From: Microthrixaceae bacterium
GTDB taxonomy: Bacteria; Actinomycetota; Acidimicrobiia; Acidimicrobiales; Iamiaceae
Length of the DNA: 64,000 bases
Direction: 5' to 3'
NCBI GenBank assembly: GCA_016702505.1
Contig: JADJDU010000008.1
Span: 170,135-234,134, forward strand
Below, piece after piece: positions 36,626 to 45,937 of the stretch. The notes below the pieces were generated by a model that did not search any database, was not told the DNA's origin, and worked only from the letters and a program-made list of their open reading frames with translations. Each line of letters begins with the position of its first letter. The first letter of the stretch is position 1. Both the position numbers and the translations under genes were made by a program.

Positions 36626-38364
36626 CCCAGGCAGCCGGGCTACGTACCCACTACAACGGCGAGCTTCGCGTCGACCACGTCGGCGAGCAGGTGAGCGTCG
36701 TCGGCTGGGTGGCCAAGCGGCGTGAACACGGCGAACACCTCGCCTTCGTGGATCTGCGCGATCACACCGGTGTGGTTCAGTGCGTGGTACCCGGATCTGT
36801 GGACGTGCGTAGCGAGTTCGTCATCCGGGTCACCGGGACGGTTCGCCATCGCCTCGAGGGAACGGTCAACGCCAAGCTCGCCACCGGCGAGATCGAACTC
36901 CAGGATTGCGAGGTGGAGGTGCTGGCCGTGGCCGAGCCGCCTCCGTTCCCGTTGGACAGCCGCGCCGATGATGTCGACGAGATGGTCCGCCTGAGGTACC
37001 GCTACCTCGATCTGCGTCGGGAGCGTATGCAGCGCAACCTTCGGGTCCGGGCCCGTGTCAACTCGGCCATCAGGCGGGCCATGGAGGATCAGGGATTCAT
37101 CGAGGTCGAGACCCCGATGCTCATGCCCTCCACCCCCGAAGGGGCGCGCGAATTCCTGGTGCCGAGTCGTCAGCGGCCCGGCGAGTTCTACGCCTTGCCC
37201 CAGAGCCCGCAGCTCTACAAGCAGCTCCTGATGGTCGGTGGCACCGACCGGTACTTCCAGATCGCTCGTTGCCTGAGAGATGAGGATCTTCGGGCCGACC
37301 GTCAATACGAGTTCATGCAGCTCGATGCCGAGGCCAGCTTCGTCACCCAAGACGACGTCCTGGCCTTCATCTCCGAGGCGGTCATGGCAGCCGCCGAGGC
37401 GGTGACGGGAGAGCGGCCCCCCGAAATCGAGCAGATCACATGGCGCGATGCCATGGACCGCTACGGGATCGACAAACCCGACCTGCGCTTCGGCATGGAG
37501 TTGGTGGAGCTGACCCCGATCTTCTCCGCTACCGACTTCAACGCGTTCAAGGCTCCATGCATCAAGGGCATTCGAGTTCCCGGTGCCGCCGAGGCCTATG
37601 GGCGCAACAAGCTCGACGCCCTGACCGAACGGGCCAAGGGGCTGGGAGCCAAGGGCCTGGTGTGGATGAAGGTCGATGCCGACGCCACGCTGAACTCGCC
37701 GGTGGCCAAGTTCTTGTCCGACGACGAGAAGTCATCACTGGTGGCGGCCTTTGGGGCCGAGACCGGTGACCTCTTGCTCATCGTGGCCGATGAATGGCAC
37801 CAGACCTGTGAGGTCCTGGGCACCCTGCGAAACGACTTGGGTAGACCACCGGTTCACGAAGGTCCCTATCGCTACGTGTGGGTCGTCGACTTCCCGATGT
37901 TCGTCGGCAAGGACGAGGCCGGGAACCCCAAGCCCGGTCATCACCCCTTCACCCATCCTCATCCCGAAGACATGGACAAGTTGGAGTCCGATCCCATGTC
38001 GGTACGGTCACTGGCATATGACCTGGTGCTCAACGGATGGGAGCTGGGCTCGGGATCGATCCGTATCCACGAACCCGACCTCCAGGGCCGGATCTTCCGG
38101 TTGCTCGGGATCTCCGAGGAGGAGGCCGATCGTCGCTTCGGGTTCTTTCTCACGCCGTTCCGCTACGGCGCGCCGCCCCACGGTGGTTTCGCGTTCGGGA
38201 TAGACCGGCTCACCGCCATTCTGGCGGGGGAGGAGAACATCCGCGAGGTCATCGCCTTCCCCAAACCCCAGTCGGGTACAGATCCCATGACCGGTGCCCC
38301 CACCGCGGTCGAGCCATCGCAGTTGGGAGACCTGGGACTCCGGCTCCTGCCCCGCACCACCTGA
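36622..38364 (+). CDS. aspS: Aspartyl-tRNA synthetase (bacterial type)
   Basis: A 580-residue enzyme starting at GTG 36622. An N-terminal OB anticodon domain (VSVVGWVAKRREHGEHLAF) is followed by motif 1, motif 2 (FQIARCLRDEDLRADRQYEF), the bacterial GAD insertion (about residues 290-410) and motif 3 (FGIDRLTAILAGEENIREV). No GatCAB genes are seen here, so whether it also charges tRNA-Asn cannot be decided. Confidence 0.96.
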   Translation: MTQAAGLRTHYNGELRVDHVGEQVSVVGWVAKRREHGEHLAFVDLRDHTGVVQCVVPGSVDVRSEFVIRVTGTVRHRLEGTVNAKLATGEIELQDCEVEVLAVAEPPPFPLDSRADDVDEMVRLRYRYLDLRRERMQRNLRVRARVNSAIRRAMEDQGFIEVETPMLMPSTPEGAREFLVPSRQRPGEFYALPQSPQLYKQLLMVGGTDRYFQIARCLRDEDLRADRQYEFMQLDAEASFVTQDDVLAFISEAVMAAAEAVTGERPPEIEQITWRDAMDRYGIDKPDLRFGMELVELTPIFSATDFNAFKAPCIKGIRVPGAAEAYGRNKLDALTERAKGLGAKGLVWMKVDADATLNSPVAKFLSDDEKSSLVAAFGAETGDLLLIVADEWHQTCEVLGTLRNDLGRPPVHEGPYRYVWVVDFPMFVGKDEAGNPKPGHHPFTHPHPEDMDKLESDPMSVRSLAYDLVLNGWELGSGSIRIHEPDLQGRIFRLLGISEEEADRRFGFFLTPFRYGAPPHGGFAFGIDRLTAILAGEENIREVIAFPKPQSGTDPMTGAPTAVEPSQLGDLGLRLLPRTT

Positions 38365-38498
38365 CCTGGATCCGCCCAAAGGCAAGAGCCCCGATCTGGT
38401 CAACCTGGTCGCGACGACCGGACCTATCCGCTAGGACCCTAAGCGCTGGGACCCGTTGGGGCCGCGGAGGCTCGAAACCAGAACGGTAGGGTTGTCCG

Positions 38499-38987
38499 GT
38501 GCGTTTGAGGCTCGGTCGTCGTGGTGCGGTGGAGGACCTTTCGGTCCCGCGCGCCGGTGACCGCTTCGGTTCCTACTACGACCCTGAAGGGTTCGGACGC
38601 TTCAGCGAGCGCATCGCCCACACGATAGGAACGGCCAAGTTCCTGGTCATCCAGACCGTCTTCGTGGTGTGGTGGGTGCTGTGGAACATCCTGGCCCCAG
38701 AGGGTTGGCGGATCGATGCTTTCCCGTTCATCCTGTTGAACCTGGCCTTCTCGACCCAGGCCGCCTATGCCGCGCCGCTCATCCTGCTGGCTGAGACCCG
38801 CCAGGCCGACCGGGACCGGGCCGAGGCCTCCGAGGACCGTCGGCGCGCCGCCGAGGTGAAAGCAGACCTCGACTACCTGGCGCGGGAGCTGGCCAGCCTG
38901 CGCATCCGGGTGGCTGACTCGGCCGACATCGCTCGCATCGAATCCAAACTCGACCGGTTGCTGACCTCGATGGACGAAGCGGACTGA
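38499..38987 (+). CDS. DUF1003 membrane protein
   Basis: A 162-residue protein (GTG 38499). The DUF1003 core reads GTAKFLVIQTVFVVWWVLWN and PFILLNLAFSTQAAYAAPLI, two helices separated by a short loop. A cytoplasmic coiled-coil-like tail (ADRDRAEASEDRRRAAEVK) follows. Function is unknown for the family. Confidence 0.85.
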   Translation: MRLRLGRRGAVEDLSVPRAGDRFGSYYDPEGFGRFSERIAHTIGTAKFLVIQTVFVVWWVLWNILAPEGWRIDAFPFILLNLAFSTQAAYAAPLILLAETRQADRDRAEASEDRRRAAEVKADLDYLARELASLRIRVADSADIARIESKLDRLLTSMDEAD

Positions 38988-39001
38988 AGTTGCAGCGTTG
39001 G

Positions 39002-40555
39002 TCAGTAGACCCAATCAGTGGCCATGAGGCTGGGTTGGGGATCGATGCCGATCCGTTCGAAGTATCCGGCATCTAGGGCCTGCTCGAACGGGTGCTTCTC
39101 ATAGCCCGGTGGGTTCATCCGGCCTGAGCGCTCGGTGTCGGCGCCGGTGACAGCGGCGCCCGCGCCGCACTCTGGCGATGGAGGATCCAACGCCACGTCT
39201 AGGTCGAAGCCCACGTCGATCGTCGGGGTGTCGACAAGGGCCAGGCCGACGTTGTTGGCCCACTGGTCACGGGTGGTGAGCCACCAGTTCGCCCCGTTGG
39301 TGTGTATTCCGACCGGTGGAGCGCCGAGGAAACGCCACTCCAAGAACCGCAGCACGGAGGTGTGGTCGTAGTTGGTGTGATCCACTGCGCCAACCCGGCT
39401 GTAGGGGCTGGCGACCACGGTTGGAACCCGGAAGCCGAGTTGGGCGAAGTTGTCGGCGTCGTTGGCGCTGTAGCGGTCATCGAAACCGGTGGGAGGGGCG
39501 ACGTGGTCGAAGAATCCACCCCATTCGTCGTAGGTGAGGATGAACACGCCACTACCCCAATGTGGTGACCGGGCGAAGGCGGCGAACACGTCGCGTTGGA
39601 AGGCTTCGCCAGCGCGTATGTCGGCATGGGGATGGTTGTCGGTGCGCGACCCGCTGTTGAATCCGGGGTCGATGAAGGTGACTTGGGGGAGGGTGCCCTG
39701 TTCGCAGTGGGTGAAGTAGTCGTCGATCGGGCGGTTGTAGGAGTTCATCCGGGTGCCGAAAAGGGCCGTTACCGGTAGGTCGACGTAGTAGTAGCCGGCC
39801 GACACCCCAGCGGCGGTGAGCTTCTCCCAGATCGTCGGCCAGCCGTAGCCGCCCTCGTTGATGGGCAGATAGTTGGTCTTGTAGCCGCCGGACTGGGCCG
39901 AGTGCAGGTACAGCCGGTTTGGGTAGGTGGGTCCGAGGATCGAGGCGTGCCAGCGGTCGCACACCGTGAACCGTCGGGCTAGGAGGCTGGAGAACGGGAG
40001 GTCGTCAGCCAGGTAGTACCCGGTGGCGAACTGGTCGTTGCCCGAGCCGGTGGCCAAGAAGCCCGAGTCCCGTTGGCGGCGACCGGCATTCCATCCGTGT
40101 CCCGGATCGGGGTGGTCGCATCCTCGCCACGGGTTGCCACCAGCCAGGAAGTCGAGCATGTGGGCGGTGGGGACCGAGTTGCCGGTGGGGTCCAGATAGG
40201 TCTGGTGCGGGTTGGCATCCACCGCGGTCCCGTCCCCATAGAGCCGAGACGCGTTCTCGAGCCAGGCCTGGTCTGAGCCCAGCCAGCCCAGCCAATGGTC
40301 GAAGGAGCGGTTCTCCATCATGAGGACCACGACGTGGCTGATGGGGCTGGAGGAGGCCGGGAGGTTGAGGATGGAGCCAGGTGGCGGATTGCAGGCGGTG
40401 AGGCCACCGGTCAGGGCAGCACCGCCGAGCGCTCCAGCTCCGATCAGGAACGATCTTCTGTCCACTTGGTTCGGCACCCCCTGTGCTTGGGCGAGAGGAC
40501 TCGACCCGGGACAGGGCTCGGCGGATCCGACCCCGCCATGCCATAGCGTAGTCAT
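39002..40555 (-). CDS. Tat-exported phosphoesterase of the phospholipase C/acid phosphatase family
   Basis: A 517-residue protein with a twin-arginine signal (DRRSFLIGAGALGGAALTG) that ends in LTAC, so it could be a Tat lipoprotein. The catalytic start VVVLMMENRSFDHWLG, with Glu-Asn metal ligands, and the later TYDEWGGFFDHVAPP and DHTNYDHTSVLRFLEW blocks match the phosphatidylcholine phospholipase C family. It cleaves phosphate esters outside the membrane; the lipid preference is unknown. ATG 40555 leaves about 30 residues before the RR motif, so an internal GTG start is possible. It lies on the opposite strand to its neighbours. Confidence 0.88.
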   Translation of the reverse strand: MTTLWHGGVGSAEPCPGSSPLAQAQGVPNQVDRRSFLIGAGALGGAALTGGLTACNPPPGSILNLPASSSPISHVVVLMMENRSFDHWLGWLGSDQAWLENASRLYGDGTAVDANPHQTYLDPTGNSVPTAHMLDFLAGGNPWRGCDHPDPGHGWNAGRRQRDSGFLATGSGNDQFATGYYLADDLPFSSLLARRFTVCDRWHASILGPTYPNRLYLHSAQSGGYKTNYLPINEGGYGWPTIWEKLTAAGVSAGYYYVDLPVTALFGTRMNSYNRPIDDYFTHCEQGTLPQVTFIDPGFNSGSRTDNHPHADIRAGEAFQRDVFAAFARSPHWGSGVFILTYDEWGGFFDHVAPPTGFDDRYSANDADNFAQLGFRVPTVVASPYSRVGAVDHTNYDHTSVLRFLEWRFLGAPPVGIHTNGANWWLTTRDQWANNVGLALVDTPTIDVGFDLDVALDPPSPECGAGAAVTGADTERSGRMNPPGYEKHPFEQALDAGYFERIGIDPQPSLMATDWVY

Positions 40556-40665
40556 GCAACCACGTTTCGAGGCGGCGCCTCGGTCAGGGCGACGAGCGGA
40601 CCCACCCGGTTAGCGTGACGGTGTGTGTCGTCGATCGCAGGGGCCGAACCGGCCGGCTAGAAGCT

Positions 40666-41988
40666 GTGGCTGAGGACCTGTTCGCGGCCGCGGCCCACGA
40701 CCGACTGGAGCGCCGGGCTCCGCTGGCCGAACGAATGCGCCCGGTCCGACTCGATGACATTGTCGGTCAGGACCACCTGCTGGGGCCAGGTCGGCCGCTC
40801 CGGGTGCTGATCGAGTCTGACCGGCTCTCGTCGGTGGTGCTGTGGGGTCCGCCCGGTACTGGCAAGACGACGCTGGCCCGAGTGATCGCCGGTCACACCG
40901 CCAAGGCGTTCGAGGTGTTGTCGGCGGTGACCGCCGGCGTGAAGGACGTTCGTGAGGTCGTGGCCCGCGCCAGCCAACGGTTGGGGGAACGCGGGCAGGG
41001 GACGATCCTCTTCCTCGATGAGGTGCATCGGTTCAACAAATCGCAGCAGGATGCCTTGCTTCCCTCGGTCGAGTCCGGTCTGCTGACGCTCATAGGCGCC
41101 ACCACAGAAAATCCCTACTTCGAGGTGAACCCACCCCTCCTCAGCCGCTCAACACTGTTTCGTCTGAACGCGCTCGACGACGACGCCGCCCGACAGCTGA
41201 TCGCACGGGGGCTCGAGGTCGAAGGCGCCACAGCTACAGGGGAGGCAGTGCGTCACCTGGCCAGCCGGGCCAACGGCGACGGTCGCCACACGCTCACCAG
41301 CCTTGAGGTGGCGGTTGCCCTGGCCCGGGCCCGGGCCCAAGGAGGCTCACCAGAGGTCACCGAAGCCGACGCAGAGGCCGCGCTGGGAACAAAGGCAATC
41401 CGCTACGGGCGAGACGACCACTACGACGTGGTGTCGGCGTTCATCAAGAGCATCCGGGGATCGGATCCAGATGCAGGGCTCTACTGGCTCGCTTGCATGC
41501 TTGAAGCGGGCGAGGACGCTCGCTTCATCGCCCGGCGGTTGATCATCCTCGCTTCCGAGGATGTCGGCGAGGCTGACCCGACGGCTCTGGTGGTAGCGGT
41601 GGCCGCGGCGCAGGCCCTCGAACACGTCGGCCTGCCCGAGGCCCAACTGAACCTGGCCCAAGCTGTGGTCCACCTGGCCACAGCCCCCAAGTCCAACCGG
41701 GTGGCGCTGGGGGTGTGGCAGGCCCGCGACCACGTCCGAACCAAGCCGAGCTCCGGAGTCCCTCCCCACCTGCGCGACGGCCACTACCAGGGGGCGGCGA
41801 AGCTCGGGCACGGTGCCGGCTACCGCTACCCTCATGACGACGCTCGGGGCTGGGTGGAACAGGAGTACCTGCCGCCCGAGGTGGCCGACGAGACCTTTTA
41901 CCGACCGTCTGCCCATGGTCATGAACGCGAGGTTGCGCAGCGGATGGACCAACTCCACCAAAACACGAGCGACCGGGATAGGTCGTGA
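40666..41988 (+). CDS. rarA: Replication-associated recombination protein A (AAA ATPase)
   Basis: A 440-residue AAA+ ATPase of the RarA/MgsA/WRNIP1 type. Walker A is GPPGTGKTTLARV, Walker B is LFLDEVHRFNKSQQD, and the sensor 1 region is IGATTENPYFEVN. The C-terminal tetramerisation domain contains RGSDPDAGLYWLACMLEAGED and the HYQGAAKLGHG end. GTG 40666 (MAEDLFAAAAHDRLERRAPL) is preferred over the longer GTG 40615. It acts at stalled forks. Confidence 0.93.
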   Translation: MAEDLFAAAAHDRLERRAPLAERMRPVRLDDIVGQDHLLGPGRPLRVLIESDRLSSVVLWGPPGTGKTTLARVIAGHTAKAFEVLSAVTAGVKDVREVVARASQRLGERGQGTILFLDEVHRFNKSQQDALLPSVESGLLTLIGATTENPYFEVNPPLLSRSTLFRLNALDDDAARQLIARGLEVEGATATGEAVRHLASRANGDGRHTLTSLEVAVALARARAQGGSPEVTEADAEAALGTKAIRYGRDDHYDVVSAFIKSIRGSDPDAGLYWLACMLEAGEDARFIARRLIILASEDVGEADPTALVVAVAAAQALEHVGLPEAQLNLAQAVVHLATAPKSNRVALGVWQARDHVRTKPSSGVPPHLRDGHYQGAAKLGHGAGYRYPHDDARGWVEQEYLPPEVADETFYRPSAHGHEREVAQRMDQLHQNTSDRDRS

Positions 41989-42380
41989 CCACGTCGGGGA
42001 TCCTGGCCGAAATGTCGGCGTCAGATCTGGCGCTGGTGGTCTTGACCGTGTGCAGCGTGGTCTCGGTTGTGGCCGTGCTGTTCGCGTTGCAGAGGGTGCT
42101 CACCACGGTCCGCCAGGTCACGGCAACGCTGGAGGAGATCAATGCCCGGGCGGTCCCGCTGATCGACGAACTGGCCCAGAGCCTGGCCGAGGCCACCGAC
42201 GAGTTGGCTCGGGTGGAGCGCCTGGTCGGGTCGGCCGAATCGATCTCGGCCACAGTCGACGCCACGTCCAAGCTCGCCTACCGGGCCCTATCGGCCCCGG
42301 TGATCAAGACGGTAGCGGTCACCTCCGGTGCGTCGCGGGCGGCGCGGCGCCTACGAGGCGAGGACAGCAGGAAACGCTGA
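41985..42380 (+). CDS. DUF948-like membrane-anchored protein
   Basis: A 131-residue protein starting at GTG 41985, which overlaps the rarA stop. An N-terminal helix (LALVVLTVCSVVSVVAVLFAL) is followed by a long amphipathic helix (TLEEINARAVPLIDELAQ) as in DUF948 proteins. The basic C-terminus is probably cytoplasmic. Function unknown. Confidence 0.75.
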   Translation: MTTSGILAEMSASDLALVVLTVCSVVSVVAVLFALQRVLTTVRQVTATLEEINARAVPLIDELAQSLAEATDELARVERLVGSAESISATVDATSKLAYRALSAPVIKTVAVTSGASRAARRLRGEDSRKR

Positions 42381-42390
42381 GGAGTGCGGA

Positions 42391-42750
42391 ATGTTCAAAC
42401 GGGTCACGTGGATGGGAATCGGCATGGCGGTCGGGGCTGCTGGTGCATTCCGGGCCAAACGCAAGGTCGAGGAGGCCGTCGAGCGATACCTGCCCGAGCA
42501 GGTGGCCGATCGGGCCGTCACGTCGGCCCGTGGCGTGGGAAGCGTGGTCAAGGCCGCGGCCCAGGAGGGGCGCGATGCCATGAGGGCTACCGAATCGGAG
42601 CTACGAGCCCGGGTCGAAGCCCGGACGTTTGTGGGTGAACGTCCTCAGCCCGCGGTCTCAGCCGCATCACCGCCGGGTCCACGGCGCCAGAGTCGCGCCT
42701 CTAGTCCTCCCAGTGACATGGTCACCGGGCGTCGCCGCTCCCGGCGCTGA
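42391..42750 (+). CDS. Small conserved hypothetical protein
   Basis: A 119-residue protein. ATG 42391 follows GGAGTGCGGA and gives MFKRVTWMGIGMAVGAAGAF, a short glycine-rich hydrophobic segment. A helical region and a Pro/Ser/Arg-rich tail follow. In other actinobacteria a similar small gene sits between rarA and alaS. No function can be assigned. Confidence 0.68.
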   Translation: MFKRVTWMGIGMAVGAAGAFRAKRKVEEAVERYLPEQVADRAVTSARGVGSVVKAAAQEGRDAMRATESELRARVEARTFVGERPQPAVSAASPPGPRRQSRASSPPSDMVTGRRRSRR

Positions 42751-42864
42751 GCCGGGAGCGGTCAGTTGGCGCGCGTTCGAAGGCTAAGGAGGCCCCGCCG
42801 GTAGGGTGGACGCACCCGTCCCGCGGCAGATCCGCCCACCCGCCACTCAGGAGGCCCTGGAACC

Positions 42865-45468
42865 ATGAATGCCCACGAGTTGCGGCGCGCGTGGACGGAG
42901 TTCTGGGTGAGCCGGGATCACACCGACGTCGAGTCGGCGGGGCTGATTCCCCATCACCCGTCGGCCCCCATGTTCACCAATTCGGGGATGATGCCGTTTG
43001 TGCCCTACTTCGTGGGTGAGGAGCAGGTCCCGTACCAGCCGCCCCGAGCGTCATCTATCCAGCGATGCGTACGTGCCGGCGGCAAACACAACGATCTTGA
43101 TGCCATCGGTCGATCCCCACGCCATCTCAGCTTCTTCGAGATGCTGGGCAACTTCGCTTTCGGCGACTACTTCAAGGCCGAGGCGATCCGCTGGGCGTGG
43201 GAGTTCTCGACCGAGGTGCTCGGCCTCGACGGCGACCGAATTTGGGTCACGTGCCATGTAGACGACGACGAGGCGGCCGAGTTGTGGGTGAGCGAGGTCG
43301 GGTTCCCGGCCGGCCGCATTCAACGCCTGGACAAGGACAACTTCTGGGAGATGGGCGACACCGGTCCCTGCGGGCCCAGCTCAGAGCTGTTCTTTGACTT
43401 CGGACCTGAGCACGGTCCCGCCGGTGGCCCCGCGGATCCCGCCGCCGAGCACCGATACGTGGAGTTCTGGAACCTCGTCTTCCAGCAGTTCTTCCGTCAA
43501 CCAGATGGAAGCCTCAAGCCGCTCGAGACCCGGAACATCGACACCGGTGCCGGCCTCGAGCGGATGTTGTGCGCCACCATCGGGTCGCCGAGCGTGTTCG
43601 ACACCGACGAGCTCAGGAACCTGGTGTCGGTCGGGGAAACCCTCACCGGCAAGCGACTGGGCCAGGACCCCGCCAGCGACGTCGCCCTCAAGTTGTTGGC
43701 CGACCATGCCCGCACCATGACCTTCCTGGTGGCCGACGGCGTGGTGCCCTCCAACGAGGACCGTGGCTTCGTCCTCCGACGGATCATCCGACGGGCCATC
43801 CGCTTCGCCTACCTGCTGGGCGTCGAGACCTCGATCACCCCGGCATTGGCTGAACGCACCATCGAGTTGATGGGTGACGCGTACCCCGTGCTGAGGGACA
43901 ACGCCGACACGGTGGTTGGCGCGCTGGCTCGGGAAGAGGACCAGTTCCGACGCACGTTGCGAAGCGGCCTGGGGATACTCGATACGGCGCTAGACGAGAT
44001 CCCCGCCGGGGGAGAACTGCCGGGAACGGTGGCGTTCCAACTGCACGACACCTACGGGTTCCCACTCGACGTGACGTCCGAGATAGTCAGCGACCGTGGG
44101 TTCGGCCTGGATCGAGCCGGGTTCGACTCAGCCATGGAGGATCAACGGCGTCGAGCGCGCGAGGCGGGCCGCAAGGGCGGCATCGAGGTGGGAGCCCACG
44201 CCGATGCGTTTCAGGCCATCCTCGAGGAGCACGGCACCACCGTGTTCGTGGGGCGCGAGGTAGAGGCGGTGGATGCCACCGTCATCGGGGTGGTGCCTGC
44301 CGAAGATGGACGCCTCGGTGTCTTCTTGGACCGGACTCCGTTCTACGCCGAAGCTGGTGGCCAGGTCGGAGACACCGGAACGATGGTCTCGGCGTCGGGT
44401 GATTTCGTTGGCACGGTGGTGGACACTCTCAACGCTCTGCCTGGGTTGCACCGCCATGTGGTGGAGGTGACCGCCGGGGCGGTTGCGGTCGGAGACCGGG
44501 TTACGGCCACGATCGACGGGGATCGTCGGGCCGCAATCCGCCGGAACCACACCGGCACCCACCTCTTGCACTGGGCACTGCGGGAGGTGCTCGGATCCCA
44601 CGTCAAGCAGCAGGGATCATGGGTGGGACATGACCGGTTGAGGTTCGACTTCAGCCACTTCGAACCCGTAACCGCAGATCAGGTCGTAGCCATCGAGGAC
44701 CTGGTCAACCGCGACGTCTTGGCCAACGAGGTGGTCCACCACTTCGAGACCACCAAGGACGACGCCACCCAGCGGGGGGCCTTGGCCTTCTTCGGCGAGA
44801 AGTACGGCGACACCGTGCGAGTGCTCGAGGCCGGTCCCCATTCGATCGAGTTGTGCGGTGGCACCCATGTCAGCCGGACCGGAGACATCGGGCCGGTCAA
44901 GGTGATCTCAGAGACATCCATCGGTTCGAACCTGCGACGTATCGAAGCGGTGACCGGAACCGGGCCGATCGAACGGATCCGTCGAGAGGAGGCCGAGTTG
45001 GCGGCAGCAGCCGAACGGGTGGGTGTCCCTCGACCCGAGCTGCTCGATGGTCTGGAGAAACGACTGGCTGAACTGAAGGACCTTCGGGCCGAGGTCAGGT
45101 CTCTCAAGGCCAAGCTGGCTACCAGCGGCGCCGCCGATCTGGCCGCCACCGCCGACGACGGCGTGGTGGTGGCCCAGGTCGATGGTCTGGCCCGCGACGA
45201 TCTGCGGAACCTGGCGGTCGCCGTTCGCGACCACACCGGCATCCGGGCCGTGGTCCTTATCGGGGCTCCCGACGGTGGTGGCGTGGCCCTCGTGGCCGCC
45301 ACCGCTGTCGAGGGTGGGCCTGACGCGGCCTCGCTCATCGCGGACGCGGCACGCGCCGTGGGTGGCGGTGGTGGCAAGGGACGCGACCTGGCCGCGGCCG
45401 GCGGACGTAACCCGTCGGCCATCCCCGAGGCCCTGGCGATGGCCCGCGCTGCCGCGGGTCTGGGATGA
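42865..45468 (+). CDS. alaS: Alanyl-tRNA synthetase
   Basis: A full-length 867-residue enzyme. The catalytic domain begins MNAHELRRAWTEFWVSRDHT with FTNSGMMPFVPYF. The editing domain has the zinc ligands NHTGTHLLHWAL and CGGTHVSRTGD, and a DHHA1-like C-terminal domain ends with GGGGGKGRDLAAAGG. The editing site removes serine and glycine mischarged on tRNA-Ala. The start is supported by AGGAGG at 42849-42854. Confidence 0.97.
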   Translation: MNAHELRRAWTEFWVSRDHTDVESAGLIPHHPSAPMFTNSGMMPFVPYFVGEEQVPYQPPRASSIQRCVRAGGKHNDLDAIGRSPRHLSFFEMLGNFAFGDYFKAEAIRWAWEFSTEVLGLDGDRIWVTCHVDDDEAAELWVSEVGFPAGRIQRLDKDNFWEMGDTGPCGPSSELFFDFGPEHGPAGGPADPAAEHRYVEFWNLVFQQFFRQPDGSLKPLETRNIDTGAGLERMLCATIGSPSVFDTDELRNLVSVGETLTGKRLGQDPASDVALKLLADHARTMTFLVADGVVPSNEDRGFVLRRIIRRAIRFAYLLGVETSITPALAERTIELMGDAYPVLRDNADTVVGALAREEDQFRRTLRSGLGILDTALDEIPAGGELPGTVAFQLHDTYGFPLDVTSEIVSDRGFGLDRAGFDSAMEDQRRRAREAGRKGGIEVGAHADAFQAILEEHGTTVFVGREVEAVDATVIGVVPAEDGRLGVFLDRTPFYAEAGGQVGDTGTMVSASGDFVGTVVDTLNALPGLHRHVVEVTAGAVAVGDRVTATIDGDRRAAIRRNHTGTHLLHWALREVLGSHVKQQGSWVGHDRLRFDFSHFEPVTADQVVAIEDLVNRDVLANEVVHHFETTKDDATQRGALAFFGEKYGDTVRVLEAGPHSIELCGGTHVSRTGDIGPVKVISETSIGSNLRRIEAVTGTGPIERIRREEAELAAAAERVGVPRPELLDGLEKRLAELKDLRAEVRSLKAKLATSGAADLAATADDGVVVAQVDGLARDDLRNLAVAVRDHTGIRAVVLIGAPDGGGVALVAATAVEGGPDAASLIADAARAVGGGGGKGRDLAAAGGRNPSAIPEALAMARAAAGLG

Positions 45469-45469
45469 C

Positions 45470-45937
45470 GTGCGGGTAATGGGGATCGACCTCGGTTCCA
45501 GGCGCATCGGCGTGGCCGTGTCTGATTCCGATGGTCGGGTAGCTACACCACTGACGGTCGTTGAACGCCATCGCGACCGCCAGCGCGTGCACCGCACCAT
45601 CGCGGAGCTGGCACGGGAATGGGAGGTGGATCAGGTGGTCGTTGGACTCCCCATCGACCTCTCCGGCCAGGTCGGTCCGGCGGCAAGCGCGGTTCTCGAG
45701 GAGTGTGACCACCTTGCTACGGCGGTGGGGGTTCCGGTGGTGACCCACGACGAGCGCATGACCACTCGCATCGCCGACCGGGCCCTGCGCGAGCGCGGCG
45801 ATCTCGACGGGCGTGACCGCCGCAAGGTGGTCGACATGGTGGCGGCGTCGGTGATCCTCCAGGACTGGTTGGACCAGCAGCGAGGCGCCGATGACATCGC
45901 ACTCGGAGGAAACGACCCCGAGGGTGGCCAGCCATGA
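45470..45937 (+). CDS. ruvX: YqgF/RuvX family (putative Holliday junction resolvase)
   Basis: A 155-residue RNase H-fold protein. GTG 45470 gives MRVMGIDLGSRRIGVAVSD; ATG 45479 is an alternative. The catalytic aspartates are in GIDLGSRRIG and near VDMVAASVILQDWL, and VVGLPIDLSGQVGPAA is conserved. The family is linked to pre-16S rRNA processing and junction resolution. It lies 1 bp after alaS and overlaps mltG. Confidence 0.92.
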   Translation: MRVMGIDLGSRRIGVAVSDSDGRVATPLTVVERHRDRQRVHRTIAELAREWEVDQVVVGLPIDLSGQVGPAASAVLEECDHLATAVGVPVVTHDERMTTRIADRALRERGDLDGRDRRKVVDMVAASVILQDWLDQQRGADDIALGGNDPEGGQP